Assembly: GCA_025201845.1 (NCBI GenBank) | Contig: MU604038.1 | Span: forward strand, 18,280 to 57,277 | From: Martensiomyces pterosporus | Taxonomy: Eukaryota > Kickxellomycota > Kickxellomycetes > Kickxellales > Kickxellaceae | Length of the DNA: 38,998 nt | Direction: 5' to 3' | In this document: in pieces, positions 19,437-30,894 of the stretch | How the letters are laid out: each line of letters starts with the position of its first letter | How positions within the stretch are numbered: the stretch's first letter is position 1 | Program-made: the position numbers and the translations under genes | Notes under the pieces: generated by a model | Seen by the model: the letters and a program-made list of their open reading frames with translations, nothing else | The model's database searches: none | What the model was told of the DNA's origin: nothing

Positions 19437-20630
19437 CTAGATGATGTTTCGCGGTGGCTGCCTATCAGTATCAATGAGAGAGTCCATAGATGACGACGGC
19501 ATCAAGTGCCCGTGGCCGCCATTTGTCTGTCCAGGTATAGCAGGACTTTTTCCATATGTCGGGGACTCTGCTGTGCCATCAGACCCAAAGCATACGCTGC
19601 CAGGCGCAGCTAGTGCAGAAGGCTGATCCTGCATAGCCAGAATATCCTGTCGATACCCCTGGTGAATCTGCGGTAAATTGAGCATTCGAATATTGTCGTG
19701 CACCATCGAGTACGTTGTCGAGCTCAGATCAGCGGTCCCGGTGACTTCGTATTCGCGCTTCAAGCCGTCCTTTTCGAGTGTCGCCAGCCAGCGAGCCAGA
19801 TAGGCGGAGCGGTTGAACACGGACTGGTATACTGGATGCACCAGAACGATCCAGATGGTCAGGTTGCCGTTGATAAAGTCTATCCAGGTACTAGACATGC
19901 GCACGCCTATTTTGGCCACAAGGGGCTTGTGGATGGCGGGCGTGATCGTCGTTTGTAGGAGCGAGACCAGTGTGATAAGGAATATCAGCAAGGATTCGTG
20001 CAGCTCGTTAAAGCTCGACTGGATATTGCGGATCAAGTAGACATACAGGGCAATCATTGCCCAAATCACCCACAGAAGCGCCAGGCTACACGCTTGGTAG
20101 GCTGGCGAGTACACGCATAGCTGCACCGAAGAGTCAAAATGAATCGATACGTTGCTAGGAACCAGCTGGCCAGCGAGACAATAAACAGCAAGGCAAACGA
20201 CGGCGCCGGCAATAGGCATAACGAGGCTCCAGCCACGGAACGGAAGACGAAGCACAAACACGCGGTGCAATGCATACGCGCGGATCAAAACACAACACGA
20301 GAAGAGATATCCAAACAGCAGACGAACCCAGAGGTTCCAGGCCTTGCAGTTCGCCCATGTGCCAACTAGGTTGACATGCTGGTTTGAAGGAATATCGCCC
20401 AAAAACCACAGCACGCCACAGATGTACATCAGCGTGGCCAGCGGCATGTTCTTGGCTCGGATGGGCTGGTACTTGTGGTTGCACCACGCATACGCGATCA
20501 AAAGAAACGTCGCGCCGTAGAGCACGCATCCCACGATGACAGTAACCGTGTCTAGAAAGCCCACAGGGTCAAGTTCAAACCCTTGTGCAGCCGCTGCTTG
20601 TATTCGGTTGGTATCAGACATCCCAGGCAT
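19437..20630 (-). CDS. Orphan seven-transmembrane receptor-like protein (397 aa)
   Basis: Seven hydrophobic helices are visible (numbered from the ATG at 20630): about 25-48, 60-80, 97-120, 133-157, 180-203, 219-238 and 255-278. A hydrophilic C-terminal tail of roughly 120 residues follows, Ser/Pro/Gly-rich near its end. A cysteine before helix 3 (NCKAW) and one in the loop before helix 5 (LCVYSP) could form the disulfide common in GPCRs. The layout suggests a G-protein-coupled receptor with N-terminus outside, but no classic DRY or NPxxY motif stands out and I cannot name the family. No RGS or kinase domain is attached. Upstream in-frame codons lack an ATG. An unrelated seven-helix membrane protein is possible. 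Confidence 0.7.
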   Translation of the reverse strand: MPGMSDTNRIQAAAAQGFELDPVGFLDTVTVIVGCVLYGATFLLIAYAWCNHKYQPIRAKNMPLATLMYICGVLWFLGDIPSNQHVNLVGTWANCKAWNLWVRLLFGYLFSCCVLIRAYALHRVFVLRLPFRGWSLVMPIAGAVVCLAVYCLAGQLVPSNVSIHFDSSVQLCVYSPAYQACSLALLWVIWAMIALYVYLIRNIQSSFNELHESLLIFLITLVSLLQTTITPAIHKPLVAKIGVRMSSTWIDFINGNLTIWIVLVHPVYQSVFNRSAYLARWLATLEKDGLKREYEVTGTADLSSTTYSMVHDNIRMLNLPQIHQGYRQDILAMQDQPSALAAPGSVCFGSDGTAESPTYGKSPAIPGQTNGGHGHLMPSSSMDSLIDTDRQPPRNII

Positions 20631-22526
20631 CTTTGCAAACAGGACTTCTTGACGACTCACTATCGGAAAAGGCGCGGGTGTGATAGGCAGAAGAGAGGAG
20701 GGATCCCCTGTTGTCTCAGCACTATCGTGGCTGTAGTTTGTGATAGAAAGGTGGCAGCCGGTAGAGCTACTTATGATAAAAACAGCAGCGCGTATACCAG
20801 TGCACTTTTGTAAAGGGGAAGAACCAAGGTGGCAGCTGAACGCAAGGGCAACAAGAAAAGAGCAGAACAGGAGATGATGCAGACAGGCAGAGTGTTAAAT
20901 GCAAAGCGGCTCAGCGGAGGGTAGGGAGGCAAGGCATCTAAATGGCAATTCAGGTGCATCTGTGATCCTATCTGGCAGTCTTTACCGAGCACAAGAGAGC
21001 GAGCGAAGCAACATTCCTCCTCCCCTACAGGGACACTCCATTTGAGGTTTATTCACAGCGCAAGTGTTTGTTGTCGCTTTTGTTTCCATGGCACACATGT
21101 CCACCCGCTGTTTGCCAGAGGATAATATGCTCAGTTGGGATAGATAGGAAGGAGGAGCGACCGTGCATTGCATAGGAGCCAAAGCCAGTGGGTAGACAAT
21201 ATATACGTGTGTATGCGTTTGTGCGTGTGCACCTACTAGAGACAATGACGCGGTAAATATGCTGCTTACAAGCATGCGAAACTGGCAAAGGTTTTCTCCT
21301 TTTGCTTGCTTGTTTGCTGTTGGTGAGAGCTGGTATGGAGCGGCATAATATGGTGAATGGGAATAGACGATGCGCAGTGTAGATGGGTGGATGGTGATAG
21401 GGATGTCGTGGGATGCAAAGGTGATGGCAGCTGTGCGACCCGCTTCTCTCCCTCTCCCATTCATTGCAATATGTGTGCACAGATAAACCACATGTGCCAT
21501 ATTCGGAACCATTGTCAGATTCCTGCCTGTTCTTTCCTGCCGCTGCCTGTGCCCAACAATACGCTGAATTTCCCTTATAAGGAGCAAATTGGATGTGCTG
21601 GGTTTTCATTATTCTTGTGTCAATGGAACACAAGCGGCACACACCACGGAGAAATCACAAAGAAAATGGGAATGCACACCGTAAATAGTGTGAGCATATG
21701 ACGAGTTTCGAGGTCGATTAACAATCGTTGCATCCAAACAGAACATACTTTCTATTTCTCCCAGCTCGGGGAGGAATGTGGGCTCAGGGCAAAGCACCAG
21801 TTTCCCAACACTGCAGGCTTTAACGCGGAGCATGGCCTCCTTTTGTTTCTTCGTGAACTTGATCTGCGCCATTGACCTGTCAAATAATTCAGCGCACTTG
21901 TCATTGCACAGCCTGGGTGCGCTAATTTTCGCTAAATGTCAATAGCTCCATGTGGACATATATCTCCGCTAAGGAGCAGCTCGCTATTGCTGTGCTAATA
22001 ATAGTGCCAACTGACGCATATGACGCAGCCATGTCCATGTGTACACAACACAGGCCACTCGCTTTGTTTTCGAAAACGTGCAGCTGACGACCTATCCACA
22101 CTTCCCAAACGCTCAAACCACCTGGATCGCCGGGTTTAAAGTATCGTAGGTAGACAACACCACGGAGCACGTACACACGCGTGTCATTTCTCATTGGGAG
22201 CGCCTGGCTGTGCCTGGCTGCTGGCGAACGCGCTGCCGTCAGCCACCATCAGCGCGATTCCTGGAGGCACACGATCAAAGAACCAGCAACAATCTAATCC
22301 ATATTGATTCATCAGTGGATATCAAGTTGTATCAGACCTCGCTTACCAAAATGTGCAGTGCGAGGAACTCGCTGCCTGCACTGGAGAGTTTATCTTTGCT
22401 ACCCCACTTTTTTTCTCGTCTCTACAGCCATCCAAGACCTCCGCTCTACATTTGCTCTGTATACGCATTCCTCCCGTCGCATTCTGTTTTTTTTTTTTTT
22501 CATTTTGATTTGGGGCAACAGTAATA
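20631..22526. other. Divergent intergenic region between the 7TM gene and OXA1
   Basis: About 1.9 kb. Two ATG-started minus-strand frames of 90 codons (22194-21922) and 87 codons (21872-21609) lie in series. Neither is recognised; the second contains a GTATGT donor-like site, but I found no downstream exon. A run of about 14 T lies 28-41 bp upstream of the OXA1 ATG. No RNA gene seen. Confidence 0.45.
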
Positions 22527-23878
22527 ATGAGCCAGGCAGCTAGATTCGGCACGGCATACATTGCCAAGGCTATGCGCACACCCTCGCAGTCTGTGGCCTT
22601 CCAGTAAGTTCAGCAACAGCAGCACCACGGAGACGGAGCTCATATCCACCGCTCGTGCATTCCAGAGCAGGAGCATAGCACTCGCTAATCGCGTTTATTC
22701 ATCAATGCTGTAGGAGCTCTCGCATGATGTCCTCGATGCGGTCCGGCTCGCTGGCGGGTAGGCGCCAAGTGATCAGTCAGTGGAACACGATGCAGCAGCC
22801 CAAGATCCAGTCTCTGAACGCGACAGCGGTTGGAATAAGCGCAGTCCGTGGATTCCACTCCTCGCCACTCAGCCGCAATGTGGCCAGCGAGGTGGCTGCC
22901 AGTGCTAGCACAGAACCAGTAGTAGCAGTAGCTACGGAGGCAGCTACGGAAGCAGTCTCCAAGTCCTCTGGGGGTGTGGCCGAGGCAGTCACCAGCGCAA
23001 TTCAGGCATCTATCGACCCGAACATTGCCACACAAGCAGCCATGCAGATCGGCGATCTGGCCAAACACGGACTGGACACATACTGGCCCACACGCATGTT
23101 CGAGTATGCACTCGAGTTCATCCACGTCACCTCGGGTTTGCCCTGGTGGGCAACCATTGCGGTCAGTGTAGTTGCTATCCGCGCAGCTCTTTTCCCTCTG
23201 GCAGTCTATGGACAAAAGAACATCGCCTTGCTCAACAACCACAAGCCCGAGCTCTCTGTTCTGATGGAGAAGCAGCAAAGGGCTGCGGCAACTGGCGACG
23301 TTATCACTAGCTCCAGGGCGATGCAGGAGGTCCGCACGTTCTACAAGAAGCGCGGAATCAGCCCCGTCAAGGGCGGTCTGGCTGGCGCAGCATCGGCTCC
23401 CTTTATGATGGCCCTGTTCTTTGCACTCAAGGACCTGGCCACCATCCCAGAGGCTCAGATGCACACTGGCGGCCTGTGGTGGTTCACTGATTTGACAGTG
23501 CCCGATCCGTACTACATTCTGCCCGTGCTTTCGTGCATGGGCATGATGAGCGTCATTGAGCTGCAGTCCCGCATGAACTCGGCTACTGCCCAGTCGCAGC
23601 AGGCCAAGATCATCATGCGTGTTGTGGGTGTTGCCATGGCATACTTTACTGCAGGACTCCCTGCCGACGTGTTCATGTTCTGGGTCGTCAACAACCTGAT
23701 CTCGCTCGGCCAGGTCGGTCTCTTCCACTCGGCAGCCTTCCGCCGGAGATTCGGCATCACCGAGGTCGAAAAGGCAAAGTTTGCCCGCGAGCCAGAGTCA
23801 GCCATGTCCAAGCTCGACCTGTCGGCCATCATGGGCAAGAAGAAGTCGACCAAATTCGTTGTAAAACACAAGGACTAG
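22527..23878 (+). CDS. OXA1: OXA1/YidC-family mitochondrial inner-membrane insertase (413 aa, 2 exons)
   Basis: Inserts mitochondrially made and some imported proteins into the inner membrane. Exon 1 is 22527-22603 and exon 2 is 22714-23878. The 110-nt intron has donor GTAAGTT, a GCTAAT branch-like site near 22685 and acceptor CTGTAG. The split codon is CA|G. Exon 1 and early exon 2 give a long basic, Ser/Ala-rich presequence ending near RGFHSSP (about 71-77), a typical processing region. The YidC core begins near YWPTRMFEYALEFIH (about 149), with helices near 168-190, a hydrophilic KKRGISPVKGG loop, and three further helices to about 370. The C-terminus is lysine-rich (KKKSTKFVVKHKD), as in OXA1 proteins that bind the mitoribosome. 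Starting at the downstream ATG at 22724 would lose the first 29 residues. Confidence 0.93.
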
Positions 23879-23995
23879 AAAGCCAGAACAAAACACGAGG
23901 GATGCGTCTCATCTCTGCGGTTAGAATGAAAAATAAATAGTAAAAATACGTCAAAGGAATGCAACGAAAATAAGACAGGCTATTTGGAATGAAGG

Positions 23996-26900
23996 CTACA
24001 AGAGAATCAGCGCTGGTGCAGCGGCAGTGGTGCTTGAGCTGTGAGCAGGTGTTGCTGCACCAGCAGCCGCTTGCTGAGAAACCACAGCCGTGGAGACAAC
24101 CGGCGTTGGTTTATCGCTCTGCGTATGGCTTGCTGACTTTGCCCGGCCACGCGCGCTTGTCGAAGCAGGCGGCGGTGGCGGCGGAGGTCTCCTACGCGAC
24201 CTGGGTGGCGGAGAATGGGGCGCAGAGGTCGACGCTGCAGCGATGGATTCCAGTCCAAAAGGGTCTTGCAGCGAGAACCGCGGCGACTGCACTGGTGACA
24301 CGTTCGACATGCTCTTGCTGTTCGAATGGAGAGTCGTAGCGCTCTGGGGTAGAGGCAGAGGAGGAGGCGACCGTGGCGACCGTGGCGACGATGGCGTAGC
24401 AGCAGCCTGGGGCAGCAGCGCTGGGAAATCAAACTGGGCAGCATCGTCGCTGCTCATCACTGCAGCGTTAATAAACGGATTGGTGTTTTGGCGCTGGTGC
24501 ATTCGTGTCGGCGACGTTCTGGCTTGCTCAACCGCAATACTCACAAGGTCTTCCAGCGTATCGCGATGCCTGCCCGAATCAGCCGTGGCGGGTGTAGCAT
24601 CTGCTGCAGGGGTAGCTGTTCGGCTTGTCACAACCTGAAGCCCATGGTTTGATGCCGATGGCCCTCTTCTCCGGCTGCTTACATTGGCGATTGCGTCGAG
24701 TTCCGCTGCATCAAATGTGAGCGGGTCATGTAGGGGAGACGAGGGTGCTGTGACCGCACTTGTTGGAACTGTTGTTGCTGCAGCGGCAGTAGCGACAGTG
24801 GGCGATGCTGGCACCGATACCTGCGTGCTGGTGGGGATACTGGTTTGCGACGTATTGATCTGAACGGTATGTGCTGGCGACGCGCCTGCCAGTGTTGTCT
24901 GCGAGGATTCTAGCACCGGCAGACTATCAGAAACGGTTAGGCCGGTCTCCTGCGCAGCGTGATTCTCATGATTGGCATCGCCGTCACCACTGGCGGGGTA
25001 GCTATTGCTAGAGCTGCTGTCATCCTCGTCTGCACGATTTCCTCCAACCTCTGCAGCGGGCGTTTGACATGCTTGGTTTTCGGTCTCCTGCTCTTCAGGA
25101 ATGGCTGCCTCCTCAGCCGATGCCTCTCTGGGACTTGCCTCGCCGCCATTATTTCCAGCGGCTTGCTCCTGCTCTGCCAAGCTCATCCTAATGGCCTCCT
25201 GGATCAAAAACTCCTCCAAGTTGGTCTCCCCAGCAGCCCTCATCGCCTCAACATACGAGCTGTACTCTGACGGTTGTGCACGATGGCCTTGTCTACGGCT
25301 GCGGCCAAACAGCCCGCCGCCGCCCCTCGAGCTTCTGTCGCCGGATGCCGAATCGCTTGAGTCGCCATTCAACGACGCAGCAGCTCTAGCATTCCGCGCA
25401 CTGATCCGCTGTGTTGCTGCAGCGACCGAGGCCATGTTGGCAGAGAGCCGCTGCTGCTCGCGCTTTTTCCTTTCGAGCTCCCCATTGAGGTCGCGCAAAA
25501 GCATTGGGCGGATGTCGTCGCTCATCACAATGATTGGCTCGCGCGAGTTGACAGACTGGCTGCGCGACCGTCCAGAGTCGGCTAGTGAGCGCGGGCCAAG
25601 ACGCAGCTGCGGGCCCGAATGCACCGAGTCAACCTTGCTCGATATCGATGAGCCCTGCGACAGCTGAGAGCTCAGCTGTGGCCGGTGCTTCATGTAGTTT
25701 GTGCGCGCTGCACCTGTGGTGATGCTGGGCGGGTAGTAGATGACGCCGAAATTTGGCTCGACGCAATACGGGCAGTGTGTCGATGTGATGTGCTCGTCCT
25801 CGAGCTTGCGCTTAATCTGAGCAAAGCACTCTGTGCACACAGGCTTGTGGCAGCACCTTGTGTAGTTGATGTTCTGAGGGTAATACTATAAAACCCAAGA
25901 CGAAAGCAGCGCACGCAAGGGCAGGCAATTAGAGCACAGCAAGAACACAGCACACGCCTATGCCGCACTGCATAAACACATCCCTTTCAACGCACTGCAC
26001 GCCAACACCTCCCCATGACAACACAGACAGCTGTTAAAAAAAAAGGAGAACAAGCTGCAAGTCACTTGACAGGCAGGCAGCATTCGTATGCTTACCAAGA
26101 AACAAATTGGGCACTCGACGTATCTGCGCAACATTCGGCGGCAAGTCTCCATTGATACGGTGTCTGCCGCGTGAGGCAGGTCCGAAAATGACCTCTCGTG
26201 TCTGCTGGCCGGCGACGCCAGTGCGCTTTGCGATGCCTGCGGAGACGACGGAGTGGTGGCGGATGCAGCACCTGCCGCCACCGCCGTGTCAATGGTCGGT
26301 CGGTGATGTGAGCTGCTGCTGCTCACTCTTAGCCTGTGGAAAAAGCCGCTGCCCTTCCGACCGTGTCCAAACCCTGCTTTTCTTTGGTTGCCTCCGGCGC
26401 TAGGCGACGACGGGTGTGTGCCAGGAGTAGAGTGGGATGTGTGGACAGCTACCTGTGGAATCGAATCCGATGCTGCCAGTGCTCCTGCTCCTCCAGCTTG
26501 TACCGACGAGGCCGACGACAGCTGCCGACTGTGTGACCCACCACTTGCTGCATCGGCACTAAAGTTGCCGCCATCTATTGCGTTATTCGTGCAGCATGCA
26601 GGCAAATAATTGCGGACATACTCAAATACATTATTAGCAAACACTGCCAGCACCTGGCGTCAATATAGTCAGTGGACCATGTGGACACCTGTTTTTGTTC
26701 CCTTGTGCAACCACGTGCTGGCTTTACATTAGAAAAGGCACGCATTGGAGAAGCAGGCGCAGGACAGTGGCCACTCCGTTGATGTGAGCAGCAAGCAGTA
26801 GTCGTGTCAAGCGACTGGTCCTCTCTTCGTTCAGCCCGGAAAATACCAAGGAAAAAGCAGGGACACTGATCCGCCCTTGATAAAAGAGTGACCAAGCAGG

Positions 26901-27728
26901 GAAGGGATGGGGGAGAGGCGGAGGTCCGTCGAGCGCCAGCAAGCCGACAACCCCTGCCCATTGTTTGCGCCATCCCTCTGCTGGGCAGGGGGAGCGAGGA
27001 AAAGGCACAGAGTGGGGACCGAATTTTGTAAGATGCAATGCGGGGATTATCCTCAAAGGGGCAGAGGGCCTGCACCACACAGAAAGCAATAGCAGTGGCG
27101 GCACTAGAATGGGGGCTACTGGGCAGAGCAATAATCGGCATATACTTCCAGTATAATCGAGTCTTGTGCTGCTATGCAAGAGAGCACCTGCGAACCAGAA
27201 TAGCAGCGCAACAGGCCTACCACACGGGTGTGCCGACTGTGAGGTGGGAGGGGCGGGTTCTCGCTGCATGCACAAACTCGCTAGCTAAACGCCTCTCACG
27301 GGGTCAACAGGCAGCCCTCACACCTCCTCAGATGCAGACACAGAATGAAGCACCCATGATCCCCCTTTGCTCCGAGGCTGCAAGAGCTGATTTTCCGGCT
27401 TACCCTCGGTGTTCTTCTGGAGCTGCTGCTGCTGCTGAGCAAGCATCAGGTTGTAGCTCCACCAGCCATCGTCGTTGGCACACTGCGATGAATCGCCACC
27501 GCTGCCTGCCGCACTACTGCTGCCCTCCCCATCCGCAGTAGCGGCGGGTTCAGCGGGGTCTGGGTCATCCGCTCCCACGTAGAACGGTGCCAATTGTCTG
27601 CCCAAGATCAACCTCTGCACAATGCTGACGTCAAAGTCCTGCGCGTCCTCTGCATAGATGCCGTTGGGTGACAGGTTGCCGCCATCGCAGACTGTTGCGC
27701 TGTTGAGCTTGGCGGGTGCATTGCCCAT
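23996..27728 (-). CDS. SIP5: SIP5 homologue (RING-like zinc protein), 3 exons, 920 aa
   Basis: Yeast Sip5 binds the Snf1 kinase and Reg1-Glc7 phosphatase, linking them in glucose signalling. Exons on the minus strand: 27728-27404, 26643-26096 and 25885-23996. The introns are 760 nt (donor GTAAGC, acceptor TGGCAG, phase 1) and 210 nt (donor GTAAGC, acceptor TTATAG, phase 0). Exon 1 has the family N-terminus MGN..K (possible N-myristoylation) and LILGRQLAPFY (about 40-50). The second splice rebuilds an ECPICFLYYPQNINYTRCC core. Zinc ligands are C286, C289, C302/C303, H304, C308, C311, C329 and C332, followed by CVEPNFGVIYYPP. The long C-terminus is Ser/Ala/Pro-rich, low-complexity and likely disordered. 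Exon 2 and 3 frames lack ATGs where they begin, which supports splicing. Confidence 0.88.
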
Positions 27729-28515
27729 GGCTGCCTTGTATGTCTTTTCCTTTCTCTGTGTGCGGGGGCCTAGGAGCTGGAGAATATCAGTAATGTGCGA
27801 GCGCCGGCGGCTAGTGACAAATGGAAAGAAGGCAACTGCAAATGCCGACTGCTCTATGCTAGCTCCTAAAAGGCTCGTCGCCCGTGGCTTCTGAGAGTAA
27901 AGTAGAATATCAAGTGGCAAGAGAAACAGAGGATAGGGCTGCTCCAAGTCTATAGGGCCTTTGGTGCCGCTGCAGGTGTGTGTGCTGAGAAAATATAGAG
28001 AACCCTGAGCAGTAGCAATAAAAGGCGAAGAAATAAAAACAAGAAATAAAAAAGAGTCCAGAGGAAGTGCGGGCTGTGTGCATGTGCGGGTTGAGAAGAT
28101 ATGCCCTGCCTTGCTGCTGCTCTGCCCACCAAACCCGCTCCATATATGAGGTGCTGCTGCTGCTTCCGCTCCTTGCCCGCCCGCAAGCCCACTCCCCACC
28201 ACCAAGCATTACAGCCAATGCAAGGCTGTGGGAAGCGAAGCGAAGTGGCATGTGCCTGTTCCGTGTGGCTCTCTCCCGCATGAGCCGAGCGGCACTGGCG
28301 ATTACCATGTCCTGGCTCGGCCCCTAGCAAGCTTGGCTGGCAGGCTTGGCTGGCCTGCAGGAGGGACGAGCAAATGGGCAGCAAGAGTGCGTCACTGCTC
28401 TCCCGAGTATCACATACACAGGCTGCTAGGCTGTTGTCTTTCTGCTTCCCCGCTCCCATTTCCGCACTAAGCACGCACATCTGTCTGTCTATTTTCCTCG
28501 CTTGAATCCTATAAA
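27729..28515. promoter_or_regulatory. Divergent promoter between SIP5 and CLC1
   Basis: 787 bp separate the two ATGs. The SIP5 reading frame stays open upstream of its MGN start but with no family-like sequence, so it is taken as 5' leader. No clear TATA for CLC1 other than AT-rich sequence directly before the ATG. Nothing else recognised. Confidence 0.5.
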
Positions 28516-29340
28516 ATGTCTGACGAGTACGACCCCACTGCCGACTTCCTTGCTCGCGAGCGGGCGGCGCTTGGCGATGACGCCGATTTTTTCCAGAGCG
28601 ATTCCAATCCATCAAATTCCAAGTCGCCCAGTGCCTCGGCCAACCCAGCCCAGGGCAGCGCGGCTGATATTTTCTCTCCTGCGCTCTCAGCCAGCAACAG
28701 CAACAACAACAACGACCTTCTTGGCGACAGCTTCGAGCCCACCCCTGCTCCCGCTGCTGCTGCCGCTAGCAGTGCTTCGCTTGAGCAGCAGTCCGTGGTG
28801 TCTGGAGGGGCCAGCAGCTCTGTCAAATCGCCGCCGCTGGGCAGCAGTGCATCGCAGTTCCAGCAGGAATGGCAAGCGAAGCAGAGGGATGTGATTGAGG
28901 AGCGCGACCGCGTGTCCGAGGAGAGGCACGAGGTCATGGTCAAGGAAGCCAGGGAGGCCATTGACAAGTTCTATGAGGAGTACAACGAGAAGAAGGACAA
29001 GGCGATTGAGGAGAACCGCGCCAACCAGGAGATTGAGCTCCAGGCGGCCAACAAGGGCAACCTGTGGGAGCGTGCAGTGAAGCAGATCGACCTGGCCACA
29101 AAGGCCAGCCAGGACCAAAAGTCGTCGGCGGCACCGACTGCGGGTGGCAGCTCGTTCTCGGCATCCTCCCCCTTCGCCTCAACAAGCAACCTGTCGCGCC
29201 AGGCGTCCCAGCAGCAGCAGCAGCAGGACCAGAAGCAGAATGTGCGTGATACCTCCAGGATGCGCGAGCTTCTCCAGGATCTCAAGAGGGACAAGGACGC
29301 GCCTGGCGTGAAGGCAAAGAAGGTCGAGGCCTCAGCCTAA
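28516..29340 (+). CDS. CLC1: Clathrin light chain (274 aa)
   Basis: Regulatory subunit that wraps the clathrin heavy-chain leg in coated pits and Golgi vesicles. It starts with DPTADFLARERAALGDDADFF (residues 6-26), an acidic N-terminal segment of the family. A Ser/Asn/Ala-rich linker follows. The central charged helix, about 113-190, binds the heavy chain (QEWQAKQRDVIEERD through WERAVKQID). A poly-Gln patch lies near 234-239, then the C-terminal SRMRELLQDLKRDKDAPG box diagnostic of light chains. One exon. The stop is 178 bp from that of HAT1 (convergent). Confidence 0.95.
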   Translation: MSDEYDPTADFLARERAALGDDADFFQSDSNPSNSKSPSASANPAQGSAADIFSPALSASNSNNNNDLLGDSFEPTPAPAAAAASSASLEQQSVVSGGASSSVKSPPLGSSASQFQQEWQAKQRDVIEERDRVSEERHEVMVKEAREAIDKFYEEYNEKKDKAIEENRANQEIELQAANKGNLWERAVKQIDLATKASQDQKSSAAPTAGGSSFSASSPFASTSNLSRQASQQQQQQDQKQNVRDTSRMRELLQDLKRDKDAPGVKAKKVEASA

Positions 29341-29518
29341 GCTGTGGCCATGCGTTTCTGCCAATGCCGACACTCTGCTGTGCTGTCCACACGACGGCGC
29401 CTTCACTTTCAAGTGTGCTTGTTTTTTTTTAATCCGCGTTTTGGTATGCGCATGCCTGCGCACCATCTTTTTCATTTAAAACAACCACACGCCTCCTGGG
29501 CACACACAGAATTGCTAT

Positions 29519-30894
29519 TTAGAGAAGGCTGAGGATCCGGTGGTAGTCATCCTCGACCGCGGCAAAGGACTCGGCTACCTTCTTTTTCTTCTCTTCGTCA
29601 TCCAGCCCGCTAAGCAGGTCAGTGTTTTGTGCGTAGATGCGGCGCTTGACAAACAGCCTGTACTGCTGGTACACGCCATGCTGCTTTGACTTGTCCAAGC
29701 TCTTCAGAATGCCCATCTCGACGCACCTAGCCATCTGGCGCTTGCTGATCTTGTATTTCCCCTGCATGTCGCGCAGCTTCTCTTGGCTCACCGGAGGCGT
29801 CAGGCCATCAAAGGCGTTTTGCTTGAGCAAGTAGCGCATATCGCCTCTATCCCGCATGTCGTCAAAGGCCTCGCTGGGGTCCTCGACAGTCAGGTCGACG
29901 TACTGTGGGTCGGTCAGGACCATGTGGTAGATGTACCTATACAGGTCAGAGCCGTGGCCCTGGCCTTGGAACGGCGGCAGAATGAGGAACTGCGAGATCC
30001 GAGGACGCTTGCGGTCGGGCCAGTGGAAGAACTGATACATGGTGCAGTACCCCACAAGCGTGTAGCTGGTGATGCCGTTGAGCACCAGACGCTCAAACAC
30101 CGTGAAAATTCGCCACCTATCGTCTGTGTCATCGACAAACTGCGCACCTTCGATGTAGAACAGGACGAATGTCTGCAGCCGACGGTGGTACTCCCTGAAC
30201 TCCTCGCTGGTGAACGTGTTGTCGTATATCTCGTACACTACGTCTCCATTGCTGCCGCCAGCGTCACCCTGGGTGTCGTCTCTCCTGTACTCGTGGACCT
30301 TCTTCCCCAGAGGACGAAACTCTCTTGTATCGCGACTCACCCGCTCGGCAAACTCCTCGGCGCTGTTGCAGATGGCTGCCTTGGAAAGCACCTCTCTCAT
30401 CGGTGTATCAACGTCGTCCGACTTGAGCTGCATGGGCAGCGAGGTCTCCATCCCATCGACGCGCTTTTTGTACTCGACATGGAAGTATGTTGAGAGCGAC
30501 CCAGCAGCGTAGTAGAGGTTGATACGCAGGCCTTTGTACCCAAACACCCGCTCCTGCTCGCCGTATATAGGGTATGTGAAGACTGGGTGGAACTGGATCA
30601 CATCGGCTCCTTGCTCATCGTCGCCCTCCTCTCCATCCTCGTGTGCGTGGCTGGTGCCGTTGCTCCCCGCATCGGCTGCTATGTCAGTATGCATAGACTT
30701 TAGCACGCTGTCTGCTGTTTCTCCGCTGACTACACGCAACAGAGCATGGAAGTGACAGGGCAGCGTTTAGTGCATTTGCTTGCAGATTTCCCCTTCATTT
30801 CTCTTTATTTGTGACGCGTACTTAGCCGAATGTAAACAGCCGAGTTGGAGCTGGTGACCCACTGCGAGGCGCTTGACGCCAATGTAGCATCCAT
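29519..30894 (-). CDS. HAT1: Histone acetyltransferase type B catalytic subunit HAT1 (427 aa, 2 exons)
   Basis: Acetylates newly made histone H4 on N-terminal lysines (K5/K12) with the Hat2/RbAp46 partner. Exon 1 is 30894-30822 (24 codons plus one base) and exon 2 is 30729-29519. The 92-nt intron has donor GTACGC and acceptor GTGTAG, phase 1. Exon 1 supplies the expected short N-terminus (QWVTSSNSAVYIRL). Exon 2 alone lacks an early ATG. Family landmarks: FHPVFTYPIYGE and GYKGLRINLYYAAGSLSTYF (about 71-107), the acetyl-CoA loop QGQGHG at 279-284 following QFLILPPF, and the catalytic-region VEDPSEAFDDMRD with Glu307. The C-terminal helical domain is complete. An acidic insert (about 50-65) precedes the conserved block. 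Starting at the internal Met (30694) would remove the N-terminal strand. Confidence 0.93.

Noticed and set aside
20982..21587. 201-codon minus-strand frame
   Set aside because: Composition (His, Thr, Ser, Cys rich) and lack of any motif look like noncoding sequence.
21609..22194. Two serial minus-strand frames of 90 and 87 codons
   Set aside because: Both begin with ATG, and the second has a lysine-rich start and a GTATGT site, but no family pattern or supporting downstream exon was found.
22685..23728. 347-codon minus-strand frame opposite OXA1
   Set aside because: Antisense to a recognised gene, with no protein family pattern.
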